From: Pseudomonas lurida
GTDB taxonomy: Bacteria > Pseudomonadota > Gammaproteobacteria > Pseudomonadales > Pseudomonadaceae
NCBI RefSeq assembly: GCF_002563895.1
Contig: NZ_PDJB01000001.1
Location: 2,339,501 to 2,403,500 of the forward strand
Direction of reading: 5' to 3'
Length of the DNA stretch: 64,000 nucleotides
Each line of letters begins with the position of its first letter. Position 1 is the stretch's first letter. Positions 35,263 to 45,498 of this stretch are shown here, piece after piece. The position numbers and the translations under genes were made by a program. The notes below the pieces were generated by a model that saw only the letters and a list, made by a program, of their open reading frames with translations, had not been told where the DNA came from and searched no databases.

Positions 35263-36762
35263 ATGACAACAACGATCGAGCACTACATCAACGACCAGCG
35301 CGTGTCCCGTGATGACCGCTATCAGGACGTCTACAACCCGGCCACCGGCGAAAAAACCGGCCGCGTGGCCTTGGCCAGCCGCCAGACCGTCGCCGAAGCC
35401 GTCGCCGCTGCCCAGGCCGCCTTCGCCGGTTGGGCCGACACCCCGCCAATCCGCCGTGCCCGCGTGCTGTTCGAATACCTGCACCTGCTGCGTGAGCGCA
35501 AGGACGACTTGGCGCGCATCATCGTGGCTGAACATGGCAAGGTCTTCACCGATGCCCAGGGCGAAGTCGACCGCGGCATCGACATCCTCGAATTCGCTTG
35601 CGGCATCCCGAACCTACTCAAGGGCGAGCACTCCGACCAGGTCTCCCGTGGCATGGACAACTGGACAATGCGCCAGCCGCTGGGCGTGGTAGCCGGCGTT
35701 ACACCGTTCAACTTCCCGGTGATGGTGCCCATGTGGATGTACCCGATCGCCATCGCGGCTGGCAACACCTTCATCCTCAAGCCAAGCCCGACCGACCCAA
35801 GCGCCTCGCTGTTCATGGCCGAACTGCTGCGTGAAGCCGGCTTGCCCAAAGGCGTGTTCAACGTGGTGCAGGGCGACAAGGAATCGGTGGATGCATTAAT
35901 CGAGCACCCCGACGTCAAGGCGGTGAGCTTCGTCGGGTCCACACCGATTGCCCAGTACATCTACGAAACCGGCGCCCGTCACGGCAAGCGCGTGCAAGGC
36001 CTGGGCGGCGCGAAGAACCACATGGTGGTGATGCCCGACGCGGATATCGAAAAAACCGTCGACGCCCTGATGGGCGCTGCCTACGGCAGTGCCGGCGAAC
36101 GTTGCATGGCCATCTCCGTGGCGGTGCTGGTGGGCGATGTAGGTGACAAAGTCATCGCCGCCCTGACCGAACGCGCCCAGCAACTGCGCATCACCGACGG
36201 CCGCGACCTCAAGGCCGAGATGGGCCCGATCGTGTCCCGTGCGGCGCTGGAGCGCATCAGCGGCTACATCGAACAAGGCGTGCAAGCCGGCGCGCAATTG
36301 CTGCTCGACGGACGTGATTACGTGCCCACCGAACCGGGCCTGGAAAACGGCTTCTGGCTGGGCGCGACGTTATTCGACCACGTGACCAAAGAGATGAGCA
36401 TCTACCGCGAAGAAATCTTCGGCCCGGTGCTGGCCTGCGTGCGCGTGACCGACTTCGCCGAAGCGATAAAATTGGTCAACGACCATGAGTTCGGCAACGG
36501 CGTGAGCTGCTTCACCCGCGACGGCAACATCGCCCGTGAATTTGCACGCCGGATCGAAGTGGGCATGGTTGGGATCAACGTGCCGATCCCGGTGCCGATG
36601 GCGTGGCACGGGTTTGGGGGCTGGAAGAAGAGCCTGTTTGGCGACATGCACGCCTACGGCACTGAAGGCGTGCGCTTCTACACCAAGCAAAAGTCGATCA
36701 TGCAGCGCTGGTCGGAAAGCATCGAGCAAGGCGCCGAGTTTGCGATGCCGGTGTCCAAGTAA
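35263..36762 (+). CDS. mmsA: CoA-acylating methylmalonate-semialdehyde dehydrogenase
   Basis: 499-residue aldehyde dehydrogenase superfamily member. NAD-binding [29 protein letters not shown] (about residues 145-175), [29 protein letters not shown], and the catalytic Cys in [14 protein letters not shown] (about residue 284). The GERCM and AKNH motifs mark the methylmalonate/malonate-semialdehyde branch, which oxidises its substrate with CoA to propionyl-CoA or acetyl-CoA (valine and beta-alanine breakdown). A divergent LysR gene lies upstream. Oddity: the last six codons and the stop (GATGCCGGTGTCCAAGTAA, from 36744) are repeated three more times downstream as part of a tandem array. Confidence 0.94.
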   Translation: MTTTIEHYINDQRVSRDDRYQDVYNPATGEKTGRVALASRQTVAEAVAAAQAAFAGWADTPPIRRARVLFEYLHLLRERKDDLARIIVAEHGKVFTDAQGEVDRGIDILEFACGIPNLLKGEHSDQVSRGMDNWTMRQPLGVVAGVTPFNFPVMVPMWMYPIAIAAGNTFILKPSPTDPSASLFMAELLREAGLPKGVFNVVQGDKESVDALIEHPDVKAVSFVGSTPIAQYIYETGARHGKRVQGLGGAKNHMVVMPDADIEKTVDALMGAAYGSAGERCMAISVAVLVGDVGDKVIAALTERAQQLRITDGRDLKAEMGPIVSRAALERISGYIEQGVQAGAQLLLDGRDYVPTEPGLENGFWLGATLFDHVTKEMSIYREEIFGPVLACVRVTDFAEAIKLVNDHEFGNGVSCFTRDGNIAREFARRIEVGMVGINVPIPVPMAWHGFGGWKKSLFGDMHAYGTEGVRFYTKQKSIMQRWSESIEQGAEFAMPVSK

Positions 36763-37439
36763 CCCAAGGTTGTAGGCGATCGAAGGTGGGAGCGGGCTTG
36801 CCCGCGATGGGAGGGTGTCAGTCGACCTGTTGGGCACTGATACACCGCCATCGCAGGCAAGCCAGCTCCCACATTTTTTCGCGTTCAGGCCTTGGCGTTT
36901 GTGGGCTTCAGGCGGTCGATGCCGGTGTCCAAGTAACCCAAGGTTGTAGGCGATCGAATGTGGGAGCGGGCTTGCCCGCGAAGGGGGCGTGTCAGTCGAC
37001 CTGTTGGGCACTGATACACCGCCATCGCAGGCAAGCCAGCTCCCACATTTTTTCGCGTTCAGGCCTTGGCGTTTGTGGGCTTCAGGCGGTCGATGCCGGT
37101 GTCCAAGTAACCCAAGGTTGTAGGCGATCGAAGGTGGGAGCGGGCTTGCCCGCGAAGGGGGTGTGCCAGTCGACCTGTTGGGCACTGATACACCGCCATC
37201 GCAGGCAAGCCAGCTCCCACATTTTTTCGCGTTCAGGCGGTGGTGCGTGTGGGCTTCAGGCGGTCGATGCCGGTGTCCAAGTAACCCAAGGTTGTAGGCG
37301 ATCGAAGGTGGGAGCGGGCTTGCCCGCGAAGGGGGCGTGTCAGTCGACCTGTTGGGCACTGATACACCGCCATCGCAAGCAAACCAGCTCCCACAATTTT
37401 TATCGCATTCAGGCGCTGGTGTGTGTGGGCTTCAGGCAA
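36744..37439. repeat. Four-copy 174-bp tandem repeat carrying the mmsA 3' end and a REP pair
   Basis: Copies start at 36744, 36918, 37092 and 37266, exactly 174 bp apart, and differ at only a few positions. Each copy contains GATGCCGGTGTCCAAGTAA (the end of mmsA including the stop), then GTGGGAGCGGGCTTGCCCGC, a spacer with CAGTCGACCTGTTGGGCACTG, and the inverse REP GCAAGCCAGCTCCCAC. The first copy is the real mmsA end. The sequence after the fourth copy reads AAATGCC where the unit begins GATGCC, so ATGCC microhomology may have seeded the duplication. The unit is a multiple of three, and long spurious frames cross it. Confidence 0.95.
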
Positions 37440-37498
37440 ATGCCACTAACGCCACTTATCCAGCGGCTGCATGGGTGTTTCGCTACTCTTGCGGACGT

Positions 37499-38635
37499 TC
37501 AGCGCCGCCCGGTGCGTGTGCTCACGTCCACCCACACCGCCAACACCAGAATGCTGCCCTTCACGATCATCTGCCAGTAACTGTCCACATCCAGCATCGA
37601 CATGCCGTTATCCAGGCTGGTAATCACCAACGCCCCCAGCAACGCGCCATACACCGTGCCCGAACCGCCGCGCATCGACGTGCCGCCAATAAAGCACGCC
37701 GCGATCGCATCCAACTCGCCCATGTTCCCCGCCGAGGGCGAGCCGGCCGCAAGGCGGGCGGTGTTGACCAGGCCGGCGAGGGCACACATCACGCCCATGA
37801 TGCCGAAGATCCAAAGTTTCACCGCTTGCACGTTGATGCCCGACAGGCGCGTCGCCTCCATGTTGCTGCCCACTGCATACACGCGGCGGCCGAACACGGT
37901 CTGGCTGGTGACGTAGCTGAATACGCCGAGCAGCGCCAGCAACAGCAGCACCGGCACGGGGATGCCGTCGTAGCTGTTGAGGGTAGTGACGAACCCGGCC
38001 AGTACCGCGCCGATCACCACCACGCGCAACACATCACGCACCCATGAATGCGCGGCCAGCCCGTGCAGTGCGCGGTTGCGCCGTTGTTTCCAGGTCAGGA
38101 ACAGGGTCAGGGCGAACAGCAAAACGCCGAGGCCGATACCGACTGAATGCGGCAAATACCCTTGGCCGACATACACCAATGAAGGCGATACCGGCGCAAT
38201 GGTAGTGCCGCCGGTAATCCCCAGCAGAATCCCGCGAAACGCCAGCATCCCACCCAAGCCGACGATGAATGAAGGGATGCGCAGATAGGCCGTCATGTAC
38301 CCATTGGCCAATCCAATCATCAAGCCGCACAGGGCGACCAGGCTCAGGTTGGCCAGCAGCGGCACGTGGTAGACCACATCCAGGATCGCCGCCAGCCCGC
38401 CCAGCAACCCCAGCAAGGACCCCACCGACAAATCGATCTCGCCGCTGATGATCACCAGTACCATGCCGCACGCCAGTATCCCGGTAATCGACATCTGCCG
38501 CAGCAAGTTGGACAGGTTACGCGGGGTGAGGAACCCGCCCTCGGTCTGCCAGCTGAAAAACAGCCAGATCACCGCCACGGCGATCACCAGGGCGAGCATT
38601 TTGTAGCGGGTGAAAAGGTGTTTGACCTGATTCAT
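37499..38635 (-). CDS. xylH: Xylose ABC transporter permease
   Basis: 378-residue inner-membrane permease of the ribose/xylose class (BPD_transp_2). About ten hydrophobic segments; signatures GEIDLSVGSLLGLLGG (about residues 65-80) and, in the second half, GRRVYAVGSNMEATRLSGINV and AACFIGGTSMRGGSGTV. Works with XylG (ATPase) and XylF (binding protein). Its ATG follows the xylG stop immediately (TAG at 38636-38638, ATG at 38635), so it is coupled. It is the last gene of xylA-xylF-xylG-xylH; no xylB follows. Between its stop and mmsA lies the tandem array. Confidence 0.93.
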   Translation of the reverse strand: MNQVKHLFTRYKMLALVIAVAVIWLFFSWQTEGGFLTPRNLSNLLRQMSITGILACGMVLVIISGEIDLSVGSLLGLLGGLAAILDVVYHVPLLANLSLVALCGLMIGLANGYMTAYLRIPSFIVGLGGMLAFRGILLGITGGTTIAPVSPSLVYVGQGYLPHSVGIGLGVLLFALTLFLTWKQRRNRALHGLAAHSWVRDVLRVVVIGAVLAGFVTTLNSYDGIPVPVLLLLALLGVFSYVTSQTVFGRRVYAVGSNMEATRLSGINVQAVKLWIFGIMGVMCALAGLVNTARLAAGSPSAGNMGELDAIAACFIGGTSMRGGSGTVYGALLGALVITSLDNGMSMLDVDSYWQMIVKGSILVLAVWVDVSTRTGRR

Positions 38636-40180
38636 CTACGCGGTCTTCCGATCATTATTGTTATGGCTGAGCGCAGCGGCGAGCACCTGTTCCTGGGTGA
38701 GCCCCTCGTTGATGAAGTCACCGCGCAACTGGCCGTCACCGATCACCAGCACACGGTTGGAGACACCGAGCACTTCGGCCAGCTCCGACGAGACCATGAT
38801 GATCGACACCCCCTCGGCGGCCAGGGCGCCCATCAGCTTGTAGATCTCATACTTGGCGCCCACGTCGACCCCGCGCGTGGGTTCGTCGAGGATCAGCACC
38901 TTGGGCTTGGCCATCAGCATTTTCGCCAGCACGGCTTTTTGCTGGTTGCCGCCGGACAGGCTGGTGATCGGCAGGAACGGGCTGGCAGTCTTGAGGTGCA
39001 TGCGCGCGATTTGCTGGTCGATGCTGCCCAGTTCGGCTTCGGCGTCGATACGGGTCAGGTGCGCATAGGTATCGAGCACGGCCAGGGTGATGTTCTGGCC
39101 TACGCCCAGGTCGGGAATGATGCCCTGGCGCTTGCGGTCCTCGGGCACCATGCACAGCCCGGCGCGGATCGATTTGAGTGGCGTGCGCGTGTCGATCACC
39201 TGGCCGTCCAGCCATACTTCGCCGCTGTAGCGGCCGGGATAGGCGCCGAACAGCGCCGACACCAGTTCCGTACGCCCGGCGCCGACCAGCCCGGCGATGC
39301 CCAGGATCTCACCGCGCTTGAGCACAAACGACACATCGTCCACGCGCTTGCGCTTGGGGTTGTCCACGTCATAACAGGTGACGTTGCGCGCCTCGAAAAT
39401 CACCTCACCCACCTCATGAGGCTCGGTGGGGTAGAGGTTGCTCATCTCGCGGCCGACCATCTGGGTGATGATCTTCGCGATGTCCATGTCGGCCATGGCG
39501 GTGGTCGCGATGTGCTTGCCATCGCGGATCACTGCGATGGTGTCGCACACTGCCGCCACTTCATCGAGCTTGTGGGAGATGTACACGCAGGCCACGCCCT
39601 TGGCCTTGAGGCTGCGGATGATGTCCAGCAGCACGTCGATTTCCGAGCGGGTCAGGGCCGATGAGGGCTCGTCGAGAATCAGCAGTCGTGCCTTCTTGTT
39701 CAGGGCCTTGGCGATTTCCACCAGTTGCTGGTAGCCGCCGCCGTATTGCGACACCGGCAGTGCCACGTTCATGTCCGGCACCTTGAGCTCGCGCATCAAG
39801 GCCTCGGCACGGTGGAGCATTGCCGGGTAGTTCATGCGCCCACCCGGCAAGGTCAGCTCGTGGCCCATGAAGATATTTTCGGCCACTGACAGGTCCGGCA
39901 CCAGGGTCAGCTCCTGGTGGATGATGACGATGCCGGCCGCTTCGGTTTCGCTGATCGACTGGGCCTTGAGTGGCTGCCCGTCCCAGAGAATTTCACCCTC
40001 CCAGGTGCCGTAGGGGTAGACCGCCGACAGCACCTTCATCAACGTGGATTTACCGGCACCGTTCTCACCGCACAGGCCGACACATTCCCCCGGCCGTACA
40101 TTGATGTCGATGCCGTTGAGCGCGTTGACACCGCCAAAGGTTTTGACGATGCCGTTCATTTGCAGCAGGTAGTCGGACAT
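38636..40180 (-). CDS. xylG: Xylose ABC transporter ATP-binding protein
   Basis: 514-residue double ATPase of the sugar (MglA/RbsA/XylG) class. First cassette: Walker [15 protein letters not shown] (about residue 40), signature [15 protein letters not shown], Walker [12 protein letters not shown]. Second cassette: degenerate Walker [12 protein letters not shown], signature [15 protein letters not shown], Walker [17 protein letters not shown]. The start at 40180 ([10 protein letters not shown]) lies five bases after the xylF stop; a GTG three codons upstream overlaps that stop and is less likely. Cytoplasmic face of the inner membrane, with XylH. Confidence 0.94.
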   Translation of the reverse strand: MSDYLLQMNGIVKTFGGVNALNGIDINVRPGECVGLCGENGAGKSTLMKVLSAVYPYGTWEGEILWDGQPLKAQSISETEAAGIVIIHQELTLVPDLSVAENIFMGHELTLPGGRMNYPAMLHRAEALMRELKVPDMNVALPVSQYGGGYQQLVEIAKALNKKARLLILDEPSSALTRSEIDVLLDIIRSLKAKGVACVYISHKLDEVAAVCDTIAVIRDGKHIATTAMADMDIAKIITQMVGREMSNLYPTEPHEVGEVIFEARNVTCYDVDNPKRKRVDDVSFVLKRGEILGIAGLVGAGRTELVSALFGAYPGRYSGEVWLDGQVIDTRTPLKSIRAGLCMVPEDRKRQGIIPDLGVGQNITLAVLDTYAHLTRIDAEAELGSIDQQIARMHLKTASPFLPITSLSGGNQQKAVLAKMLMAKPKVLILDEPTRGVDVGAKYEIYKLMGALAAEGVSIIMVSSELAEVLGVSNRVLVIGDGQLRGDFINEGLTQEQVLAAALSHNNNDRKTA

Positions 40181-40185
40181 GGCGG

Positions 40186-41187
40186 TCACTGCCCGGCAAT
40201 CTGCTCTTTGGTGTAGAACCCGTCTTTCTCCAACAGGTCGACATTGGCCTTGGTCAACGGTGTCGGGGTGAGCAGGATGGTGTCGACCTTCTTGCTGCCG
40301 TTGTCGTATTGCGAGCTGTAGGTGGGTTTTTCATTGCGCGCCAGTTGCACCGAGAGCTTGGCGGCCTCGGTGGCGATCAGCTTGAGCGGCTTGTATACCG
40401 TCATGGTCTGAGTGCCGTCGATCACGCGCTTGATGGCCGCGAGGTCGGCGTCCTGGCCGGAGATCGGCACCTTGCCCGCCAGCTTCTGCGCGGCCAGGGC
40501 CTGGATCGCACCGCCGGCGGTGGCGTCGTTGGAGGCAACGATGGCGTCGATCTTGTTGTCGTTCCGGGTCAGGGCGTTTTCGACGATGCTCAGGGCTTCG
40601 GTGGGGTTCCATTCCTTCACCCACTGCTGGCCGACAATCTTGATATCGCCCTTGTCGATGGCCGGCTGCAGTACTTTCATCTGGCCTTCGCGCAGCACCT
40701 TGGCGTTGTTGTCGGTGGGCGCGCCGCCGAGCAGGAAATAGTTGCCCTTGGGCGCCGCTTGCAGCACGCCGCTGGCCTGCATCTCGCCGACTTTTTCGTT
40801 ATCGAAGGAGATGTACGCATCGATATCGGCGTTGAGGATCAGGCGGTCATAGGACACCACCTTGATCCCGGCCTTCTTGGCTTCGGCGACAGCGTTGGTG
40901 AGCACCGTGGCGTTGAACGGCACGATGACGATCACGTCGACGCCACGGGAGATCAGGTTCTCGATCTGGGAAATCTGCTTCTGCTCGTTGGCATCGGCCG
41001 ATTGCACGAAGACCTTGGCATCGAGTTTTTCCGCTGCCGCCACAAAGTAATCGCGGTCACGGGACCAACGCTCCAGGCGCAGGTCGTCGATGGAAAAACC
41101 AATCTTCGGATGAGCCGAATCGGCCATCACCGGCAGGGCGAGCAGGGCCAGGGCAGTGGCGAGCAGGGTACGTTTGAATGACTTCAT
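40186..41187 (-). CDS. xylF: D-xylose-binding periplasmic protein
   Basis: 333-residue periplasmic binding protein of the Peripla_BP_4 family. Signal peptide at residues 1-20 ([20 protein letters not shown]). The mature part starts [23 protein letters not shown], which is the XylF signature, followed by [39 protein letters not shown] and [34 protein letters not shown] lies about ten bases before the ATG at 41187. It sits between xylA and xylG on the same strand, with a REP doublet (41311-41395) between it and xylA that may tune relative expression. Confidence 0.95.
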   Translation of the reverse strand: MKSFKRTLLATALALLALPVMADSAHPKIGFSIDDLRLERWSRDRDYFVAAAEKLDAKVFVQSADANEQKQISQIENLISRGVDVIVIVPFNATVLTNAVAEAKKAGIKVVSYDRLILNADIDAYISFDNEKVGEMQASGVLQAAPKGNYFLLGGAPTDNNAKVLREGQMKVLQPAIDKGDIKIVGQQWVKEWNPTEALSIVENALTRNDNKIDAIVASNDATAGGAIQALAAQKLAGKVPISGQDADLAAIKRVIDGTQTMTVYKPLKLIATEAAKLSVQLARNEKPTYSSQYDNGSKKVDTILLTPTPLTKANVDLLEKDGFYTKEQIAGQ

Positions 41188-41310
41188 GGTGGTGCGTCCT
41201 TTTATTGTTGTTGGAAAGACACAGCGTGATGCGGGTAGAACTGTAGAGCGTCCTTCGCCGCTTGGCGCATAGATTTGTCGCGCGAATGTCACCAGCGACG
41301 CTTGCCTGTG

Positions 41311-41395
41311 CAGGAGCCGGCTTGCCGGCGATAACGGTGTTTCAGCTGGCATGGGCGGAGGCTGCTCCGCCGCAATCGCCGGCAAGCCGGCGCCT
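41311..41395. repeat. REP-like doublet between xylA and xylF
   Basis: GAGCCGGCTTGCCGGCG and its inverse CGCCGGCAAGCCGGCGCC lie about 55 bases apart inside the presumed xylA-xylF transcript, with a further small stem (GGCGGAG/CTCCGCC) between. It could act as an mRNA stabiliser or a partial terminator. Confidence 0.7.
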
Positions 41396-41399
41396 GAAG

Positions 41400-42716
41400 T
41401 CAGGTGTAGATGAAGCGGTTGACGACGCCTTCGAGCATCTCCTGCCGTCCACTCACCGCCTGCGGGTTCAGCTCATGGGCAAACGCGTGCTCGGCCAGCG
41501 ATTCCAGGCTGAATTCACCCGCCAGCACCGCCTGGCCCAGCGGCTGCTGCCAGCCGGCATAGCGCTGGTCCTTGAACTGCTGCAACCGATCGTTCTGCAC
41601 CATCGCCGCCGCGCGTTCCAATGCCAGGGCCAGCACATCCATGGCAGCGACATGCCCGTGGAACAGGTCCACATCATCGAGGCTCTGGCGCCGCACCTTG
41701 GAATCGAAGTTGTAGCCACCGTTCTTGAAGCCCCCGGCCTTGAGGATTTCATACGTGGCCAGGGTCATTTCCTCGACGCTGTTGGGGAACTGGTCCGTGT
41801 CCCAGCCGTTCTGTGGGTCGCCGCGGTTGGCGTCGATGCTGCCGAAGATCCCCAGGGACACCGCCGTGGCGATCTCATGATGAAAACTGTGCCCGGCCAG
41901 GGTCGCGTGGTTGGCCTCGATGTTCACCTTGATCTCATGCTCCAGCCCGTACTCATGCAGGAAACCGAACACGGTGGCGCTGTCGTAATCGTACTGGTGC
42001 TTGGTCGGCTCCTGGGGCTTGGGTTCGATCAGCAGGTCGCCCTTGAAACCGATCTTGTGCTTGTGCTCCACCACCATGCGCATAAAGCGCCCAAGCTGTT
42101 CGCGCTCGCGCTTGAGGTCGGTGTTGAGCAGGGTTTCGTAGCCTTCACGACCGCCCCACAGCACATAGTTGGCGCCCTTGAGCCGCAGGGTCGCGTTCAT
42201 GGCGCTGAACACCTGCGCAGCGGCGTAGGCGAACACTTGCGGGTCCGGGTTACTGGCGGCACCGGCGGCAAAGCGCGGGTTGCTGAAACAGTTGGCGGTG
42301 CCCCACAGCAGCTTGATCCCGGTCTGTTCCTGATGGCGTTCGAGGTGGTCGACCATCTGTGCGAAGTGGTGACGGTACTCCTTGAGCGAGCTGCCTTCGG
42401 GAGCGACGTCCGTGTCGTGAAAGCTGTAGTAGTCGATGCCCAGCTTGGAGAAAAACTCGAAGGCGGCATCGGCCTTGCCGATCGCCAGTTCCATCGGATC
42501 GCCGCTGCGCTGCCACGGTCGCTTGAAGGTGCCGACGCCAAACATATCCGCCCCCGGCCACACGAAGGTGTGCCAATAGCAGGCCGCCATGCGCAGGTGC
42601 TCGCGCATGGGTTTGCCGAGGATGAGTTTGTTGGCGTCGTAGTGGCGAAAGGCGAGGGGGGCATCGCTATCGGGGCCTTCAAAGCGAACCTGCTCGACAC
42701 CGGGGAAGTACGGCAT
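41400..42716 (-). CDS. xylA: Xylose isomerase
   Basis: 438-residue cytoplasmic isomerase converting D-xylose to D-xylulose. Long (class II) form. Motifs: the active-site His in [13 protein letters not shown] (about residue 101), the metal ligands in [19 protein letters not shown] and [18 protein letters not shown] (signature NRGD), and Lys in [18 protein letters not shown] (about residue 230). AAGGAA lies before the ATG at 42716. It is divergent from xylR. The kinase XylB needed for the next step is not in the window, so D-xylulose must be phosphorylated by an enzyme coded elsewhere. Confidence 0.97.
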   Translation of the reverse strand: MPYFPGVEQVRFEGPDSDAPLAFRHYDANKLILGKPMREHLRMAACYWHTFVWPGADMFGVGTFKRPWQRSGDPMELAIGKADAAFEFFSKLGIDYYSFHDTDVAPEGSSLKEYRHHFAQMVDHLERHQEQTGIKLLWGTANCFSNPRFAAGAASNPDPQVFAYAAAQVFSAMNATLRLKGANYVLWGGREGYETLLNTDLKREREQLGRFMRMVVEHKHKIGFKGDLLIEPKPQEPTKHQYDYDSATVFGFLHEYGLEHEIKVNIEANHATLAGHSFHHEIATAVSLGIFGSIDANRGDPQNGWDTDQFPNSVEEMTLATYEILKAGGFKNGGYNFDSKVRRQSLDDVDLFHGHVAAMDVLALALERAAAMVQNDRLQQFKDQRYAGWQQPLGQAVLAGEFSLESLAEHAFAHELNPQAVSGRQEMLEGVVNRFIYT

Positions 42717-42781
42717 GGCGTTTTCCTTATTGTTCTTGGCGGTGTCTCGATACTAGCAACGGCATTGGCACTGCCGATTAT

Positions 42782-42810
42782 GAAAATCACCAAGGGATGG
42801 TGCGATTTTG
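42782..42810. promoter_or_regulatory. Candidate XylR operator between xylA and xylR
   Basis: TGAAAATCACC and, inverted, GGTGCGATTTTGA flank a central AAGGGAT, a near-palindrome in the 139-base divergent region between xylA and xylR. AraC-type XylR proteins usually bind direct or inverted A-rich repeats in this position. Confidence 0.45.
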
Positions 42811-42855
42811 AGTGGCAGGGTCTAGTCTGTGGCGACCGGCCCCAGGATAAAAACA

Positions 42856-44031
42856 ATGAAAACCCTACCGCCCGTGCACCGCATTGCCTTGCTCTTCAAC
42901 GGCAGCAAAATCTACGACCGCGGCATCATCGCCGGCATCGGCAATTACCTGAGCAGCACCCGTGCGTCCTGGGATTTGTTCCTCGAAGAGGACTTCTTGT
43001 GCCGTCTCAAAGGCATCGAGCGCTGGCAGGGCGACGGCATCATTGCCGACTTCGACGACCCGCTGATCGGCGAGGCGCTGGCCGCGAGCAAGGTGCCGGT
43101 GGTGGCGGTGGGAGGTTCCTATGCGGATGCGCGCGCCTACCCCAAGGGCATTCCCTATGTGGCGACCGATAACCATGCGCTGATGAAGCTGGCGTATGAA
43201 CACTTGATCGAAGCCGGCCTGACGCGCTTCGCCTGCTTCAGCCTGCCCGAAGCCCAGGCCAATCGCTGGGCCCAGGAGCGCGAAAAGGCTTTTCGCCGCC
43301 TGCTGCAACGCGATGGCCTGCACGTCGAGGTGTATCGCGGCCTGGGCACCAGCGCGCCGCTGTGGGACAGCGCGGTGGAACAGCAGATCGCCTGGCTGCA
43401 CAGCTTGCCCAAGCCTATCGGCATCATCGCCGTCACCGATGCCCGCGCACGGCAGTTGCTGCAAGCCTGCCTCACCGCCGGCATCGCCGTGCCGGAGCAG
43501 GTAGCGTTGATCGGCATCGACAATGACCCGCTGACCCGCACCCTCACGCGGGTGCCCCTGAGTTCAGTGATCCAGGGCACCGAAACCATGGGCCGCACCG
43601 CCGCGGCGCTGCTGCACCAGATGCTGCACGGCAAACCCTGTGCCGGAACGCAGATCCTGGTACCGCCGGATGCGATCAACGTGCAGGCCTCCAGCTTGCA
43701 TCAACCCCTGGGCAATCCGTATGTGATGCAAGCCCTGTTGTTCATCCGCCAATACGCCTGCCAGGGCATCAAGACCGCCCAGGTGGCGGCTTATGTCGGC
43801 GTGTCGCGTTCCTCCCTGGAGGCGCACTTTCGCAAGGTGCGTGGGTGCAGCGTGCATGACGAGATCCTGCGCTTCAAACTCGCAGCTGCCGCCAAGGGCC
43901 TGGCTGACCACAACCTGGCCATCGCCGACATCGCATCGCGCTGCGGCTTCACCTCCGCGCAGTACTTGCACACGGTGTTTCGCCGTGAGTTCGGTTGTAC
44001 GCCACGGGAGTATCAGCAGGGCGCGGTCTAG
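42856..44031 (+). CDS. xylR: Xylose operon transcriptional activator XylR
   Basis: 391-residue regulator with the XylR layout: an N-terminal LacI/periplasmic-binding-protein-like sensor domain (about residues 8-275, IALLFNGSKIYDRGIIAGIGNYL, IIAVTDARARQLLQAC and VALIGIDNDPLTRTL) and a C-terminal AraC HTH (about 290-390, VAAYVGVSRSSLEAHFRKVRG and IASRCGFTSAQYLHTVFRREFGCTPREYQ). It activates xylA and xylFGH with D-xylose as ligand. The ATG at 42856 (MKTLPPVHRIALLF) is preferred over one nine codons upstream. It is followed by a REP doublet and the convergent oprB gene. Confidence 0.94.
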   Translation: MKTLPPVHRIALLFNGSKIYDRGIIAGIGNYLSSTRASWDLFLEEDFLCRLKGIERWQGDGIIADFDDPLIGEALAASKVPVVAVGGSYADARAYPKGIPYVATDNHALMKLAYEHLIEAGLTRFACFSLPEAQANRWAQEREKAFRRLLQRDGLHVEVYRGLGTSAPLWDSAVEQQIAWLHSLPKPIGIIAVTDARARQLLQACLTAGIAVPEQVALIGIDNDPLTRTLTRVPLSSVIQGTETMGRTAAALLHQMLHGKPCAGTQILVPPDAINVQASSLHQPLGNPYVMQALLFIRQYACQGIKTAQVAAYVGVSRSSLEAHFRKVRGCSVHDEILRFKLAAAAKGLADHNLAIADIASRCGFTSAQYLHTVFRREFGCTPREYQQGAV

Positions 44032-44065
44032 GGCAGCGTATTCAAACAGTATGCGAGAGATAAAA

Positions 44066-44156
44066 TGGGGGAGCGGGCTTGCCCGCGATATAAGGCGTGT
44101 CAGTCAGGACATCATGTACTGATACACCGCCATCGCGGGCAAGCCCGCTCCCACAG
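44066..44156. repeat. REP pair between xylR and oprB
   Basis: GGAGCGGGCTTGCCCGCG (about 44069) and the inverse CGCGGGCAAGCCCGCTCCCAC (ending about 44154), separated by a spacer with GTGTCAGTCAGG and a CTGATACACCGCCATCGC segment. It is almost the same as the spacer in the 174-bp array units, so this is a full single-copy version of that BIME. Confidence 0.85.
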
Positions 44157-44176
44157 GATTTGACCGCGCTCGGCGC

Positions 44177-45442
44177 TTAGAACACTGCCTTGACCTGCAG
44201 GCCCACCACCAGGGCGTTGTCGATGTCCGCACCGGAGAACGCGCCCGGCTCGATGATGTATTGCACATCCGGGCGCAGGTTCAGCCATGGCGTGGCCTGG
44301 TAGCCATAGCTGAGTTCGATCAACTGTTCGGCATTGTTCAGGTTGGGATAATCGGTCCCGGCGTTGAAGGCGGCCAGTTCCTGTACATCGCGGCTGCGGG
44401 GGTTGGGTACGGCACGCCCATACCCCAAGGCCAGGGTGTCGCGTGGCCGGCCCTCGAACGGCTTGTAGAGCACCACGCCCGCGCCGTACCACTTGCTGAA
44501 CGGCGAGGCCGCTTCGCTGGCAGCCGAGTATTGGCCGAAGGCATGCAGCACGCGGCCGGCGGATGAGTCGGACGCCCACACCGCCTGGTCGACCAGCAGG
44601 TAGTGACCGCCGCGACCGCTGACCTCCTTGTTGCTGCCAATGCGTTTGACGTCGGAGCTGTCGTAGTAATAGCCCAGTTTGTATTCACCCGGCAGTGGGC
44701 CTGCGTGTTTGTACACCAGTTCGATGGGCACGACGGTGCCGGTGGTGTGCTTGGGGCTCAAATGCCAGGCGCGGCTGGAGTCGCCGTTGCTGTCCGGGTC
44801 GACGTTGAACGCGGCGACGCGCAGTTGCCAGGACGGCGCGAAGTCGTATTTCACCCGTGCGCCCAGGCGTGCGTTGGGGTAGTTGGTCCAGCCGCTGCCG
44901 CCGGACATGTTCAGCGGGTGGCCGCAGAAACCGGCATTCATGAAGTTGCACAGGATGCCGCTGTCCAGGCCGCCGAGGTCATTGCCCATGGCCATGTAGC
45001 CGAGCTTTAGGTTCAGCGCCGGGGTGATGAGCGTGCGCTCGTAGCTCAGCTCGGTGAGGCGCGTGTAGAGGCCGCCGTAGTTTTCCTGGATCGGCAGGCG
45101 GTTGCCCACCAGGTCTTCGGAGGCGCTGTTGCCGCGACGGTCGTTGAGGGTGAGCTGGATGCGGTCACCGTTGTTGAAGCCGTAGAGTTTGCCCAGGTCG
45201 AACTGCACGCCGAGCTTGACGTTCTGCGAGTAGCGCGCCGAACGATGCTGGCCGCCGTGGGCGTTGTAGGCGGTTTCGCCGCTGTAGTCGCCGGTGAAGC
45301 GCACGCCTTGCTCGTCGAGTTCACGGCGCAGGCCGCCCCAGTCGCCGGTCAAGGTGGTGTCATCCGCTTGCACAGGCAGGGCGGCACCCAGGGCCAGGCC
45401 GAGCAGCAGGCGCCCAAGGGAAAGATGAGAAGAGGGGGTCAT
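44177..45442 (-). CDS. oprB: Carbohydrate-selective porin OprB
   Basis: 421-residue outer-membrane porin. Signal peptide at residues 1-26 (LGRLLLGLALGAALPVQADD). The OprB family begins with TLTGDWGGLRRELDEQGVRFTGDYSGE, visible here, and ends with the beta-barrel strand ALVVGLQVKAVF with a C-terminal Phe, the OM-insertion signal. It lets glucose and other sugars enter the periplasm. It is directly downstream of gcd on the same strand (56 bases), so both serve periplasmic sugar oxidation, and it is convergent with xylR. Confidence 0.93.
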   Translation of the reverse strand: MTPSSHLSLGRLLLGLALGAALPVQADDTTLTGDWGGLRRELDEQGVRFTGDYSGETAYNAHGGQHRSARYSQNVKLGVQFDLGKLYGFNNGDRIQLTLNDRRGNSASEDLVGNRLPIQENYGGLYTRLTELSYERTLITPALNLKLGYMAMGNDLGGLDSGILCNFMNAGFCGHPLNMSGGSGWTNYPNARLGARVKYDFAPSWQLRVAAFNVDPDSNGDSSRAWHLSPKHTTGTVVPIELVYKHAGPLPGEYKLGYYYDSSDVKRIGSNKEVSGRGGHYLLVDQAVWASDSSAGRVLHAFGQYSAASEAASPFSKWYGAGVVLYKPFEGRPRDTLALGYGRAVPNPRSRDVQELAAFNAGTDYPNLNNAEQLIELSYGYQATPWLNLRPDVQYIIEPGAFSGADIDNALVVGLQVKAVF

Positions 45443-45498
45443 GCGGGTTCTTCCAAAGCAGAAGGCGCGGTGCGAGGGTGCACCGCGCCTGGAGGGGG

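Noticed and set aside
36370..37359. Long minus-strand frame with 58-residue repeats
   Set aside because: Arises because the 174-bp unit is a multiple of three; it is antisense to mmsA and made of REP sequence.
36744..37439. CRISPR array
   Set aside because: Repeats are 174 bp with no unique spacers and no cas genes; the units are duplications of the mmsA end plus a REP pair.
36786..37580. Plus-strand frame with repeated GAGLPAKG...CQSTCWALIHRHR
   Set aside because: Same cause: translation of tandem REP units, no coding signal.
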